Origin: Inonotus obliquus
Taxonomy: Eukaryota > Basidiomycota > Agaricomycetes > Hymenochaetales > Hymenochaetaceae
Reading direction: 5' to 3'
DNA: 64,000 nt
Assembly (NCBI GenBank): GCA_032164295.1
Contig: JAJHTX010000004.1
Coordinates: 434,001-498,000, forward strand
Under the pieces are notes generated by a model that saw only the letters and a program-made list of their open reading frames with translations, did no database searches and was not told the DNA's origin. Each line of letters starts with the position of its first letter. Position 1 is the first letter of the stretch. A program made the position numbers and the translations under genes. Positions 31,655 through 43,261 of this stretch are shown here, one piece after another.

Positions 31655-32964
31655 ATGTTTTCGAGACAAGCAGCGCGAGTATTTTCAAGGAACGCACGGC
31701 TCTTCTCCTCGTCAGCGCCGCGTCAGACAAAGGTCGCCGTGCTTGGTGCCAGCGGAGGTATCGGCCAACCGCTCTCACTGCTGCTTAAGCTCGATCCTCT
31801 TGTCTCGTCCCTTAGCCTGTATGATATTCGCCTTGCGCCTGGTGTCGCTGCCGATGTCAGCCATATTGATACTCCCGGAGAGGTACTTGATCTCTGAACC
31901 AAGGAGTATGTTGTAATAATCCAATGACGATCCCAATACAGGTCAAGGGCTACCCTGCAGACAAACTGGACGAAGCCCTCGACGGTGTCAAAGTTGTCGT
32001 AATTCCAGCTGGTGTTCCGCGAAAGGTGCGTCATCGGCGTATGTTTTGCATTAAATTCCAGCAACTCAAGATATTTCTACACAGCCGGGAGTAAGCACTA
32101 TTACTTCGCTTCACCTGTTCGGTGGCACTAATACATCAGATGCTGTAACGTTAGATGACTCGTGACGACCTTTTCAACGTGAGTGCCTTCTTGTGAACCA
32201 ACGATTTGTTGATAATATGTACATATTCTTGATGATAGACGAATGCTTCTATCGTTCGTGACCTCGCGACTGCCGTCGCACGCGTTTCGCCGGAGGCGCA
32301 CGTTCTTGTCATTTCCAACCCAGTCAACTCAACCGTCCCGATTGTCGCATCCGTTTTTGAGAAAGCTGGTGTCTTTGACCCCCATCGCCTCTTCGGTGTC
32401 ACAACTCTTGATGTCGTTCGCGCCGCCGGCTTCGTCTCTAGTGCCTCGAACGTTACCCCCGCTGAAGCACCGATTACTGTCGTTGGCGGCCATTCCGGTG
32501 TAACGATTGTCCCGCTACTAAGCCAGAACAAGTATGGCAAGTCGCTCGCTGGCGAAACATATGAGAAGCTCGTACAACGTATCCAATTTGGTGGCGATGA
32601 AGTTGTGAAGGCGAAGGATGGTGCAGGTTCCGCGACACTCTCTATGGCATATGCTGGTGCCAAGTTTGCCAATGCGCTTCTCCGTGGTCTCAGTGGCGAG
32701 AAGGGCGTTATTACGCCCACATTTGTCAAAAGTGACCTCTACGCTGACAAGGGCGTGGACTTCTTTGCTTCCAATGTGGAGCTTGGCGTAAGTTTCCTCA
32801 CTTTATATCTGCTGTCGTGATATCTGACGTTCGCGCAGAAAAATGGTGTCGAGAAAATCTTCCCAGTTGGTCCTGTTTCGCCCGAGGAACAGAAGCTCCT
32901 CGATGCAGCGCTCCCTGAACTGAAGAAGAACATCGAGAAGGGCAAGGCCTTCGCTGCTCAGTAA
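31655..32964 (+). CDS. MDH1: Mitochondrial malate dehydrogenase
   Basis: Six exons (31655-31882, 31942-32025, 32085-32090, 32155-32178, 32239-32787, 32839-32964) give 338 aa. The first ~23 residues ([20 protein letters not shown]) are Arg/Ser-rich without acids, a mitochondrial targeting peptide. Then come the NAD site [17 protein letters not shown], the loop [29 protein letters not shown] and the active-site His in [13 protein letters not shown]. It converts malate to oxaloacetate in the TCA cycle. Exon 3 is only 6 nt (ccggga, Pro-Gly), flanked by acag and gtaagc; without it the conserved PGMTR loop cannot be made. MDH1 is convergent with DAL1. Confidence 0.96.
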
Positions 32965-33122
32965 AATGCGTATTCACGCTCTCGTCATTCATTCCTCATA
33001 GATGCTGTTGGTGAACTAGACACAACTATACCGAGGCAATAAGAATCTGACGCTTATCTCATTTCTGAACGCAAGATTGGCAGCATCAATTTTATGTCTC
33101 GTTATTTTCACAGTTTCCGTCT

Positions 33123-34773
33123 TTATACGACCTGTCCGGCCGATATGAGTCCTTGTCCTCTGAGATCCGCATCCCATGACAATTGGCCTCTTACGAACGT
33201 CTTTTCGACCTTTCCTACGACTGTCATCCCTTCATAAGGAGACAGTTTGTTCTTGAAATACATGTTTTCCTTGGTAATCTGGAACGGAAGGTTCAGTCCA
33301 CCCGGCGGATCCAGGGGCTATCGGACAACTTGCCTTGAACTCAGTTTCCGGATTCCAGATGATCAAATCAGCGTCGAAGCCAACCTTTATTGCCCCCTTT
33401 CTGTTGTCCAGTGATGCGAGCTTCGCCGTCGCAGAACTTGTCCACTCTATGATTTGTCTAATGCTGACACCTCGCTTCTTGCCCTCGGTCCACAGAAGGC
33501 TAAGTCCCAGACCAAGTGAATTGATTCCGCCCCAGGCGCGCATGAGATCTCCGTCGTGCAGGCGCTTTAACTCCGCAATGCATGGACTATGGTCAGAAAC
33601 TACGCAATCAATAGTACCATCAATCAGGGCCTCCCATAGTGCTTCGCGGTTCGCCGCATCGCGTATTGGAGGGCAGCATTTATACTGCGGCGCTGCATCA
33701 GGAATACTCGAGGATGCGATTGTAAGGTAGTGGAAGCACGTTTCGACGGTTAGTCTTGCACCAGCCGAACGCGCGGCATGTATTGTTGGTAGAGCGGAGG
33801 CGGCGGACAGGTGAACAATATGGCAGCGAACAGATGGATACTTCTTCTGCAGGCTGATGATAAGCTCAATAGCATCGGTTTCTAGTTTTTGCGGTCTTGA
33901 ATCGAGGTATGTGTCGTATAGAGTTGGGTCGGATCCTGGTTTCGCTTTTGAATGCACATGATCCGACTCGAGCTCCGCATGAAATAGCAGAACGGTTTGG
34001 GTATCCTTGTTAGAATGGGAGGATCACGGTCAGTTTGGAAAACCCCGGTGGTTACCTGCCTACCTTCAATTCCTGCATGGCCTTTTCTATGTTTTCCGCC
34101 GCGACATTAGGAAAATCCTTTGCCGAGCCATCAGAATCCAGGAAGATAAGATAAGAGAGCGACAACTCACATCCATTCCACTATCGATCATAAAACACTT
34201 GAAGCCTTTGGCTCCTTCATCGAGCATCGCTCTCAATTCATGCTATCTACTCGTCGAACCACAACTCATATCTCAGATAAGCTTAAAAACGTGCCTCGTT
34301 CCCAGGTATGAGTCCTCCCCAGAACGCGACATCAGTCCAACACTGTCCGTTGGCAGCGTTCCGCTTCATGATGAGATTCTCCCTCGTAGTAGTAGGAGGT
34401 GACGAGTTGAGTGGCATGTCGACTATTGTGGAGACACCGCCAGCTGCAGCGGCGAGGGTTCCTGTCCAGAAGCCCTCCCAGTCCGTCCGACCGGGATCAT
34501 TGAGATGGACATGAGCACTAACCCATCCATCAGATAGATCAGATACGGATAATTTCAAGCGTACTCGACAAGTCCAGGCAGGATCCATTTATCTCCAACA
34601 TCTATCCACGCATCATCAGAGATATCTGGGAAGTCGTTGCGAGTAGAACGAGTCTCTCGTATTTCAATTATTTTTCCCGTTGCCCTGTCTACCAGGAGAG
34701 TCCCCGGACTACGCGTCTGTGAGCCAGGAAGAAGAATACTGCTTGAGGTAAACACGAGCTTGGTACTCGACAT
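33123..34773 (-). CDS. DAL1: Allantoinase
   Basis: Six exons (34773-34565, 34517-34295, 34242-34171, 34117-34064, 34005-33334, 33278-33123) give 461 aa. Amidohydrolase motifs: [15 protein letters not shown] near the start, [28 protein letters not shown] (metal-bridging Lys), [36 protein letters not shown], and [10 protein letters not shown]. The spacing and the CPPIR and SDHSPC boxes fit allantoinase rather than dihydroorotase. It opens the allantoin ring to allantoate in purine breakdown for nitrogen supply. Two introns, after AACGAG at 34294 and after TTCAAG at 33333, start with GC instead of GT; in both cases only the GC site keeps the frame. Confidence 0.94.
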
Positions 34774-34894
34774 GGTAGTCTGAGGATAAACTGGCCGGGA
34801 TACAGTAATTTATCGGCAGGACTACGTTGATAACGGCACACAATTTCACACAGACCAATCTAATCTTAACATGTCTGTGGTCCGACTAGTACTG

Positions 34895-35107
34895 TCAGCA
34901 CGTGTAACAATGTATCCCATACAGTGTGATTGCGGAGATGGGGCTAGGTAATGCGACTGGGTAGGTTTCGATGATAGAATCCAGCAAAGTTGTCCACTGG
35001 TGAATGAAATACTGTCGACTCATACCGCTTTGCCAAGCTAATTCAGAGACGGACCGGGACCATCCTTCTTGTAGGGACATTGGAGTAGTTTTTACGAGTT
35101 GTGACAT
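34895..35107 (-). pseudogene. Truncated copy of the array gene family
   Basis: A 70-codon frame whose middle (LVKTTPM...MSRQYFIHQWTTLLDSIIE) aligns with residues ~95-140 of the array proteins (NYVKVPIRK...GMTQQQLRDQWTTLPDPLIE). It covers only that segment. Similar, more degenerate pieces lie just 3' of each other array member: about 37420-37500, 38560-38690, 40310-40420, 42370-42480 and 45880-45990. They read IDYTKVPVRKSDIPSLK and then break. Confidence 0.6.
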
Positions 35108-35160
35108 TTTTGAAGGCGTTGTTCTGGCGACAAGGGTAAGACTTGGTAAAGGTAAAAGCC

Positions 35161-35763
35161 TTAAGCATCCTTCTCTTCCACTCCAGGTTTCGACGCCCCA
35201 GCTTCTACTTTAACCTTCGGCTCCCCGGTTTCCACTTCGGCCTTCGACGCCCCTGCTCCTTCTTCAGATTTCAACGCCCCTGCTCCTACTTTAGGTTTCG
35301 ACGCCCCAGCTCTCCCTTCACGCTTTGCTCTCGAAAATGGTTTCCTCTCGTAATACACTTTGTTAGTCATACCGTACGCATGGACATCAATAAAAGGATC
35401 CGGTAACGTCGTCCACTGGTCGATCAGCTGCCGTTGAGTCATCCCGTTCTTAACCAACCATTTCAGAAACGGAAGGTCCATCTTGCGCATTCCCACTTTG
35501 CCGTAGTTTTCTGGTGTGTCACGAGAGTTCTCGTATCTATGAACGACGAGAAGTATGCGCTGGTCTTCCTCCTTCTGCGAACCCCTTGGGATGGCTGTAC
35601 ACCAAGCCTCGCCTTCGAAGCGGGACGAATGCAAACTGAGATTCAGAATTGCACCGCCAAGTTTCATTTCATCTTTCGGATCTCTGTAGTCCTTCCCTGT
35701 GAGATTCGATGCAACATGGCAGACTTGCTCTAGGGTCAGCAACACGCCGACATATTTTAGCAT
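35161..35763 (-). CDS. Array family protein, member 1 (unknown function)
   Basis: A 200-aa protein from the ATG of MLKYVGVLLTLEQVCHVASN. The N-terminal ~140 residues are the domain shared by all six copies, with landmarks TAIPRGSQKEED, RYEN, RKMDLPFLKWLV and DQWTTLPDPFID. The C-terminal third is a low-complexity series of short Lys/Glu/Ala/Gly/Ser-rich repeats (GASKPKVGAGALKSEEG style). No signal peptide or membrane segment. This member is the most divergent of the six. A frame at 35817-36008 ending in a GTGAGT donor could be an upstream exon, but the phases do not join simply. No known family recognised. Confidence 0.6.
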   Translation of the reverse strand: MLKYVGVLLTLEQVCHVASNLTGKDYRDPKDEMKLGGAILNLSLHSSRFEGEAWCTAIPRGSQKEEDQRILLVVHRYENSRDTPENYGKVGMRKMDLPFLKWLVKNGMTQRQLIDQWTTLPDPFIDVHAYGMTNKVYYERKPFSRAKREGRAGASKPKVGAGALKSEEGAGASKAEVETGEPKVKVEAGASKPGVEEKDA

Positions 35764-37592
35764 GCTCAGGAAACGTTTGAAGTCGAGTAACGCGTGGATC
35801 CTGGTGTTCAGTTTAAAATATAGAATGTAAAGGCAATGTGTTGACTCACAACTAAGGTCGACATGCAAGAGAGGGTGACGCGACTCTGAGCGAGTAGCGG
35901 AAGGATGGCTTTGTCATGCAAGATTACATAACGGCTTGAATTCACGATACGATGATGATCGTGAATCGCAACTGCAACCACTACTTCCGTATCCTCTATA
36001 CTTGACACACTACTGTAGGTCAGTCACCATTTGTTTACTCATCCTGTCATGACGCATTATACTTAGTCTGGTGGTTTTCCACCATGGGAGAAGTCGGCAA
36101 ATCGGAATGCTCACGTCGAATATCGTGAAGGAAGATTAGATGATCAAAGTAGTTCTAAAGCTCAGTTTCCCCACTTATGCCTTATCTAATGTCGATATAT
36201 GCTCATCAACATCTCCGAGGTCTTCTAAGAATGGGGATGATTGGCACACTCTGTCATACATACAACAATCCTAATGAGACAGCTCAGACGCCAAAATCTC
36301 TGAGCGTATACTCTTACTAGGTCTTCGTGGACTGGCGTACTCTCTCTTTAATATCATGTCTCCATTCTATCTTTATTTGCCCAGCTCTATTTCCTTCCTA
36401 CAAAGGTCCAGTCGACAAGCTCTCCTTCATTCAAATCCCGATCACCAGTCTGCACCAGGGACCGTAGACTTCCTCTTGTTGCACAAGAGTCTTTCCTAGC
36501 AACCTCCTCGAAGGTTTTCGATGATACATGAACAGAGGACGTAGGTACACCAGAGATTCCAAAAGTGCTGAAAGAACTGAACGTTGTACTGACTCAAGTC
36601 ATGCTCGATCGTTTGTGCATCCACCGGACGGCTCGTGAGATCATCTTACATCCAAGGAGTCCCCCTCCTGACCTGTCATGTGTCTGCACTCAAGCCCATT
36701 TGCAGAGTATCATAGCTTGCATTGCAGAAGACGATTCCTCCGTGTCAGACAACTGTACCATCTTTCCCTATTACAGCTCTTTACATGTTGCTTGCGATCT
36801 CTTGAGGGTAGGTGCCGTGTTTGCAATGGAGCGGGGACTGTATAACTGGCGAAGAACCCAAATAGTCACTTAGTAAGCGAATGTAGGCCACGACATTCAC
36901 TGTGGCTCTGAATCATATCAGAGCAACGATACACGGCCGACAGCTGTCTTGAAGCCACAATGGGTGCGTGGCGACTACTGACGCACTTCTCCCCCATCTG
37001 ATGATCTGAAGCTATATGGAACTGTGAGAGATATCTCAGAACGTCAATTGCAATGCGTTTCGTACTTGTAGCGGTTACTTGCCATTGCAGAATATAATCA
37101 AACTTGTTTATTATGTTCAAACTCTGCATCAGTCAGGAGCGTTGACATGCAGCTCCCCTATAAAATGATGCCTCACTCCAGAGTCCAGCCACCAGTTTCG
37201 AGTCTGGCTGACCGATCAGTCAGTTATTATCACAGGCGAAAGTCAAATGAATTAATACCAAACACATATCTTCAGTTCCAACATAAGAGTGGCAATGCTA
37301 CTGAAGAGGTGAGGGTACCCAATCTGTCGCCCTCAATGCCCAACCTCATATCGCAATGATAATCATGACAAAAAGGTAAGGATATGGCAACGTTAGTCAC
37401 CTGTAAACTCAGACCGTTTCGCTTAAGCCGTGTTTCAGAGACGGAATATCACTCTTGCGTACAGGGACCTTGGTGTAGTCGATAAGAGTTTGTGATGTTC
37501 GTGAAGGTATTCTGGTTCGGCGATCAGCACTAACAAGGCACAGAAAGCGATGTATACAAATTTACTTGACAAGGGTAAGGCCTGGTATAACG
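35764..37592. other. Inter-copy DNA of the array, no gene supported
   Basis: Upstream DNA of member 1 and duplicated spacer. 36770-36970 matches 41640-41840, and 37150-37370 matches 42040-42240 and 45580-45790 (shared gcttcactccagac...gaccgatcag text). So it belongs to repeated array blocks. The ORF at 36565-36873 has no recognisable content. Confidence 0.5.
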
Positions 37593-38118
37593 CTAAGCAT
37601 CTTTCGCTTCCACTTCAGGCTTTGAATCTCCTGCTTCTACTTCAGGTTTTGAATCTCCCGCTTCTACTTCAGGCTTCGACTTTCCCACCTGAGCTCTGGG
37701 CTTTGACGCTGCATACGGATCATAATAATCTTTGATTAAGCCATAGGCACGAGCCTCAATCAAAGGTCCACTGATCCCTCAGCTGCTGTTGAGTCATCCC
37801 AGTCCGAATCAACCAGTTCAGAAGTGGAATGTCCTTCTTTCGGATGGGAACTTTGACGTAGTTGTCGAGCGTTTCATGAGCATTTTCGTATCTGTAGCGG
37901 ACATAAAGTATGCATGCATCTTCCTCTTTGTTCGAACCCCTTGGGATGGCTGTTGAAAAGCTCTCTGCACCGAAGTGACCCGCACCGCAAGATATAGTCG
38001 AAATTGCACAGAACAAATTAGCTGGATCACTGATATCTCGAAGGTCTTCGTTCGTGAGTTTCGACGCAAGGTCACAGACCTGCTGGATGGTGAGCAACAC
38101 GCCGACATATTTCAGCAT
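37593..38118 (-). pseudogene. Array family member 2, frameshifted
   Basis: Starts MLKYVGVLLTIQQVCDLASK and follows the family up to TQQQLRDQW. A 14-bp deletion then shifts the frame: the stretch atccggtaatgtcg present in other copies is missing after caaagg near 37765. The remaining tail, with the shared short repeats, is still readable in another frame to the usual AKDA stop at 37593. A clear loss-of-function change unless the shortened 120-aa product is used. Confidence 0.75.
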
Positions 38119-38711
38119 ATTCGGCTGAGCGATTTAGGTCGAATAATGCAATATAGAAGGTAAATGTTATGTGTTGACTCACAAGTGGCTGAGGTCAATG
38201 TTCAAGATGAGGATGCGACATAGAAAAAAACAGCTTACAAATGAAACTTACATAATATGCTGAGCTACTTAAGAGTTGAACTTCGTGCCCGGGGTTGCAT
38301 TCATGTTAGTAATGGCGCATTTATAGATCATGTACTACAGGAATGTAGGCCTACTACATATTGCCGATGAGTTGGTAGTGATGCATCATGCGTAGTCTGT
38401 GACAATATTATCAGAAGAAGCTGTGCAACAACTATTAGTAGTTTAGACAGACAAGGTTCTGGCCTGAGAGTAGTGATGTGGGTGATAGAAATGAGCTTGA
38501 GGGAGTCCAATTTGTCGCTTTCCATGCCCAACTTCATTTCTCAACGATAATCATAATAGGAAGACAAGACTTCCGGGTTCAGAATCATAGGACTTGACAA
38601 TGTCAGCCACCGTCCATCAACTCCTGTAGACTCTTTCAGACAGAATATCATTCTTGAATATATTGACCTTGGTGTGGTTGATACATTTATGGAAGTGTTC
38701 TGGCTCTGTGA

Positions 38712-39320
38712 TCAGCAGAGGCGCAAAAAGAAAAGTATACAAATTAGCCCGACAAGGATAAGACCTGATAAAACTCTAAGCTTTTTTGCTTCCACTTCAT
38801 GCTTTGATTCCCCCGCCTCTACTTCGGGCTTCGACTCCTCCGCTTGAGCTCTACACTTCGACTTCCCCTTTCGAGCTCTGGACCTTGATGCTGGAGCCGC
38901 ATACGGATTATGATAATCTTTGATTATGCCATTGGCACGAGCCTCAATCAAAGGATCCGGTAATGTCGTCCACTGATCCCTCAGCTGCTGTTGAGTCATC
39001 CCTGTCCGAACCAACCATTTCAGAAACGGAAGGTCCATCTTGCGAATGGGAACTTTGACGTAGTTGTCGAGCGTCTCGTGAGCATTTTCGTATCTATGTT
39101 GGACAAAAAGTATGCACTGGTCCTCCTCTTTGTTTGAATGTCTTGGGATTGCTGTTGAGAAGCCCTCAATACTGAAGCGGGCCGCATTCCCACAGATATT
39201 CGATATTGCGCAGTACAGTTTTCCTTTGTCACTGATATCTCGGAGGTCTTCGTTCGTGAGTTTCGATGCAAGGTCACAGACCTGCTGGATGGTGAGCAAC
39301 ACACCGACATATTTCAGCAT
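38712..39320 (-). CDS. Array family member 3 with altered hydrophobic C-terminus
   Basis: A 202-aa intact frame. The shared domain (MLKYVGVLLTIQQVCDLASK, TAIPRHSNKEEDQC, PIRKMDLPFLKWLVRTGMTQ, DQWTTLPDPLIEA) is followed by a basic patch and Ser-Lys-Pro-Glu-Val-Glu-Ala repeats. Other members stop after VEAKDA. Here a one-base loss (gcaaaaaagctt against gcgaaagatgctt) runs the frame on into LSGLILVGLICILFFLRLC, a likely membrane helix. Function unknown. Confidence 0.6.
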   Translation of the reverse strand: MLKYVGVLLTIQQVCDLASKLTNEDLRDISDKGKLYCAISNICGNAARFSIEGFSTAIPRHSNKEEDQCILFVQHRYENAHETLDNYVKVPIRKMDLPFLKWLVRTGMTQQQLRDQWTTLPDPLIEARANGIIKDYHNPYAAPASRSRARKGKSKCRAQAEESKPEVEAGESKHEVEAKKLRVLSGLILVGLICILFFLRLC

Positions 39321-39710
39321 GCTCGGCTGAGTGATTTAGGTTGAATAATGCAATTAGAAGTGGACTAGCAGTTAGGATACTTGGGTCAACATCAGAAAAA
39401 AGTAGAAGGTAAATGTGACATGTTGACTCACAGGTGGCTGAGGCCGACGGTATACGACGCCCCCACAGTACTTACATAAGGATAGCTTACAAGTTACTCT
39501 TACATAATGTGTAGAATTCAGCCTTCCAGTCCAGTCGGATTGCTTTCAAGTTCAAATCCATGTTGATACTAGTATTGGCACGTTGCTCACCATCTCACCA
39601 TGGGCCAAGTCGGATATATGCTAACCCAGTCTGTCGGCCAACAAGCGCCTCTCAATCGGTCTGAGCACCACTTTGCTCATAGACTGTAGACTCCCCTTGT
39701 CTCATGAGTG

Positions 39711-40020
39711 CCCTTCGCTGTAACACCATCTGATGCTATCGATAACATGGTCCTCGCTTGTCCAGGAGCAAAGGGTGTGATCGAGGTTCTGCGAGTGCTG
39801 AGTGGATCGATTGTTGCACTTTTCTCGTGTGATGCACAGTCGTCCGAATAAATATCGCATGCCACGTCTGCTACAAAGGTATCTTACTCTGAATATGTCC
39901 ACCTCCCGATCATTAACGTCAAATAGCATTGGCCTAGAATTTGTTCGCACAGTATCACCTTCAGTGCTTGCATTGCCGGAATGTGTATCCTCAGCCACAG
40001 GCAACCGTACCATCTGCTAA
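39711..40020 (+). pseudogene. GRC3: Fragment of GRC3 C-terminal region (plus strand)
   Basis: Reads AVTPSDAIDNMVLACPGAKG, then VLRVLSGSIVALFSCDAQSSE and a stop, then after a short break SNSIGLEFVRTVSPSVLA. These match AVTPSEAIDSIILVGPGAED, VLNGSIVALVSRDVDSSE and SNCIGLALIRGVSPSLFA of the GRC3 copies at 44-45 and 48-50 kb. The fragment is in opposite orientation to those copies. Confidence 0.75.
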
Positions 40021-40494
40021 TATCAAAACATCAATTGTACGGGCTGTACGGTGCTTCGTGAAACTTGATTATCACTTATCCAAGCTAAATGAAACGGGGC
40101 TGCGAGAGGTGTTTCATTGTTTTCATAGTATCACTAGCTATACGTATTGGTGCTACTTGTCATTTAAGTTTTTGATTAACAGTCGACCTTCGCGTATTGT
40201 CTACAAACTGTGCGTCACCGGCATGTACCTCCCCCAAGCAACGATGCTTCACTATATATGCCAGTTCACAGTCATAGGATCCGGCAACGTTAGTCACAAT
40301 TAATGGACACCTGCCAACTCATACCGTTTTGCTGAAACCGTTTAAGAGATGTAATATCATTCTCATGTACAGGGACTGGTATAGTCGATCAGAGTTGATT
40401 ATTTATGAAGTGTTCTGGTTCAGTGATCAGCATTAACGAGGCACAGAAAACGATGTATACAGTCAACTCGACAAGGGTAAGACCTGGTATAACT

Positions 40495-41039
40495 CTAAGC
40501 ATCTTTCGCTTCCACTTCAGGCTTTGAATCCCCTACTTCCAATCCAGGCTTCGACTCACCCACCTGAGCTCTGGACTTCGACCCTCCCATCTGAGCTCTG
40601 GGTCTTGACGCTGGAGTCGCATACGGATCATAATAATCTTCGATCCAGCCACAGGCACGAGCCTCAATCAAAGGATCCGGTAATGTCATCCACTGATCCC
40701 TCAGCTGCTGTTGAGTCATCCCTGTCCAAATCAACCAGTTCAGAAGTGGAATGTCCTTCTTGCAGATGGGAACTTTAACAAAGTTGTCGAGCGTCTCGTG
40801 AGCGTTTTCGATCTATGACGGACAAGAAGTATGCACTGGTCCTCCTCTTTGTTTGAACGCCTTGGGATGGCTGTTGGAAAGCCCTCAGCACCGAAATGGC
40901 CCACACTCCCACATAAGCTCGAAATTGCACAGTACAGTTTTCTTTCGTCATTAGTATCTCAGAGGTCTTGGTTTGTGAGTTTCGATGCAAGGTCACAGAC
41001 CTGCTGGATGGTGAGCAGCACGCCGACGTATTTCAGCAT
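40495..41039 (-). pseudogene. Array family member 4, broken
   Basis: The N-terminal frame starts MLKYVGVLLTIQQVCDLASK, but codon ~26 is TGA (NQDL-stop-DT) where intact copies have CGA. A one-base deletion near 40809 (ttttcgatctatg against ttttcgtatctatg) shifts the frame again. The C-terminal part, 40495-40734, reads on from TGMTQQQLRDQW to the shared repeat tail and AKDA. Confidence 0.75.
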
Positions 41040-41474
41040 ACTCGGTTGAGCGGTTAAGGTCGAACAATGCAATTAGAGGTGGACTAGCAGTCAGGATCCT
41101 GTGGTCAAAATGGTCAAAATCAGAAAAAAATAAAAGGTAAATGCGATGTTATGACTTACAAGTGGCTGAGGCCGACGTGTAGGATCTGATATAACGTGCG
41201 AGACACGACTTTCTTCCCCCGCGCGAGGTACTTACATAAAGATAGCTTACAAGATACTCTTACATAATGTGTGGAATTTGCCAGCAGCCCTTCTACTAAG
41301 TAGTCCAGTCGGATGATTGCTTTCAAGTTCAAATCCATGTTGATCTTAGTATTGGCGCATTGCTCACCATGGGCCAAGTCGTAATAATGCTACCCAGTCT
41401 GTCGGTCAGCAAAGCTTTACTCAATCGGTCCCAGCACTACTTTGCTCATAGGACTGTAGACTCCCCTCGTTTTA

Positions 41475-41620
41475 CAAGTGCCCTTCGCTTCAATACCATC
41501 TGATGCTATCAATGGCATAGTCCTCGCTTGTCCAGGAGCAAAGGATGTGATCCCATTGGAGGTTCCGTGAGTGCCGAACGGATTGACTGTCGCACTTTTT
41601 GCACAGTCGTCTGAATAATT
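41475..41620 (+). pseudogene. GRC3: Second GRC3 C-terminal fragment (plus strand)
   Basis: Parallel to 39711-40020 but shorter and more decayed: IPSDAINGIVLACPGAKDVI...GSVSAERIDCRTFCTVV, with stops. It lies at the same place relative to its array block, so it was duplicated with the block. Confidence 0.6.
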
Positions 41621-42556
41621 ATTGTGAATACCGAGCAATCTTACTTGCTACTTGTGAGCTTCTGAGTACGGCGTGCTATGTCTGCAATGGAAGAGGGGCT
41701 GTATAATTGGTGGGGGACACAAAGAATTGCTATGAGAAGAGAACAGTAGTATTAGTGAGTAACTATCTAGCTGTGGCTCTGAATTACATTGGTGCAATAA
41801 ACAATACAGCGGCCATCTTGAAGCCACCGTGGAAGCGTGATGATTAGTGACATACTTAATTATCACTTATCCCAAGCTAAATGAAATGGGACTGCAAGGG
41901 GTGTTTCATTACTTTCATAGCATCACTAGTATTGCGTATAGGAATCACTACTTGTCATTTAAATTTTTGATTAACAGTCGAACTTCGCATATTATCTACA
42001 AACTGTGCGTCACTCAGGAGCATCAGCATGTACCTCGCCCAAACAATGATGCTTCACTCCAGACGCCTGTTCCGAGCCTGGTGGCAGCGGCCTAACCGAT
42101 CAGACGAAAGTCAAATGAATCAGTTAATACACTACCGAACAAGTATCAGTAGTGTAGACCAGGTTCCAACATGTTCCAACATGTTTCAACCTAAGAGTAA
42201 TGATTCAAATAACTGAAGATGAGCTTGGGAAGAGGCATGGTCTGAGGTTTTGTCCAACCTGTCGCCTTTACATGATGCCTGACTTCATAGCGCCATGAGA
42301 ATCATGATAAGAAGATATGACTTTCGGGTTCGCAATTATAGGATCCGGCAACATCAGCCACAACCATCAACTCCTGTCAACTCATACCTTTCGCTCAAGC
42401 CGTTTCAGAGATGTTATCATTCTCGTGTACAGGGATTGGTATAGTGGATAAGAATTGGTTTACTTATGGTGGTGTTCTGGTTCGGCAATTAGCACTAACG
42501 AGGCACGGAAACTGACGTATCCAAATTAGCTCGGCAAGGGTAAGACTGGTATAACT

Positions 42557-43105
42557 CTAAGCATCTTTCGCTTCCGCTTCAGGCCCTGATCCCTCAGCCT
42601 CTGCTTCTTCAGGCTACGACTCCTCCACTTGAGCTCTGGGCTTCGAATCCCCCACCTGAGCTCTGGGCTTTGGGCTTTGGCGCTGAATACGGATCATAAT
42701 AATTTTTGATTATGCCATAGGCACGGGCCTCAATCAAAGGATCCGGTAATGTCGTCCACTGATCCCTCAGCTGCTGTTGAGTCATCCCTGTCCGAACCAA
42801 CCATTTCAGAAACGGAAGGTCCATCTTGCGAATAGGGACTTTGACGTAGTTGTCGAGCATCTCGTGAGTATTTTCGTATCTATTTGGACAAAAAGTATGC
42901 ACAAGTCTTCCTCTTTGTTCGAACCCCTTGGGATGGCTGTTGGGAAGCCCTCAACACCGAAGCGGCCCGTACCACCAGATATGGTCGAAAATGCATAGAA
43001 CAATTTACTTGCATCGCTAATATCTCAGAGATCTTCGTTTGTGAGTTTCGACGCAAGTTCACAGACCTGCTGGATGGTGAGCAGCACGCCGACATATTTC
43101 AACAT
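42557..43105 (-). pseudogene. Array family member 5, broken
   Basis: Starts MLKYVGVLLTIQQVCELASK and has TGA at the same codon as member 4 (CTC TGA GAT where CGA is expected), plus a one-base deletion near 42885 (gtatctatttgg against gtatctatgttgg). Readable pieces give TAIPRGSNKEEDLC and RKMDLPFLKWLVRTGMTQ. The shared stop suggests members 4 and 5 derive from one already broken copy. Confidence 0.75.
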
Positions 43106-43261
43106 GCTTGATTGAACGTCTGAAGTCCAGTGATGCAATGATGAGTGGAGTTGCGGTCATGCTATCCGAACCGATGCGTTTACATTAGGTCAAAACAGAG
43201 AAGGGACATGCACATTGACTTACAACTGGGCTGAGGAAGACACTAAAGAGCCTATATGAGT

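Noticed and set aside
36460..36873. Possible third GRC3 fragment on the plus strand
   Set aside because: A weak resemblance (VLKELNVVLTQ to VLRVLSGSIVAL) was noted but is too short and degenerate to support a call.
39112..39330. Plus-strand frames opposite each array member
   Set aside because: They are shadows of the minus-strand genes and change with the copies' substitutions as expected for the other strand.
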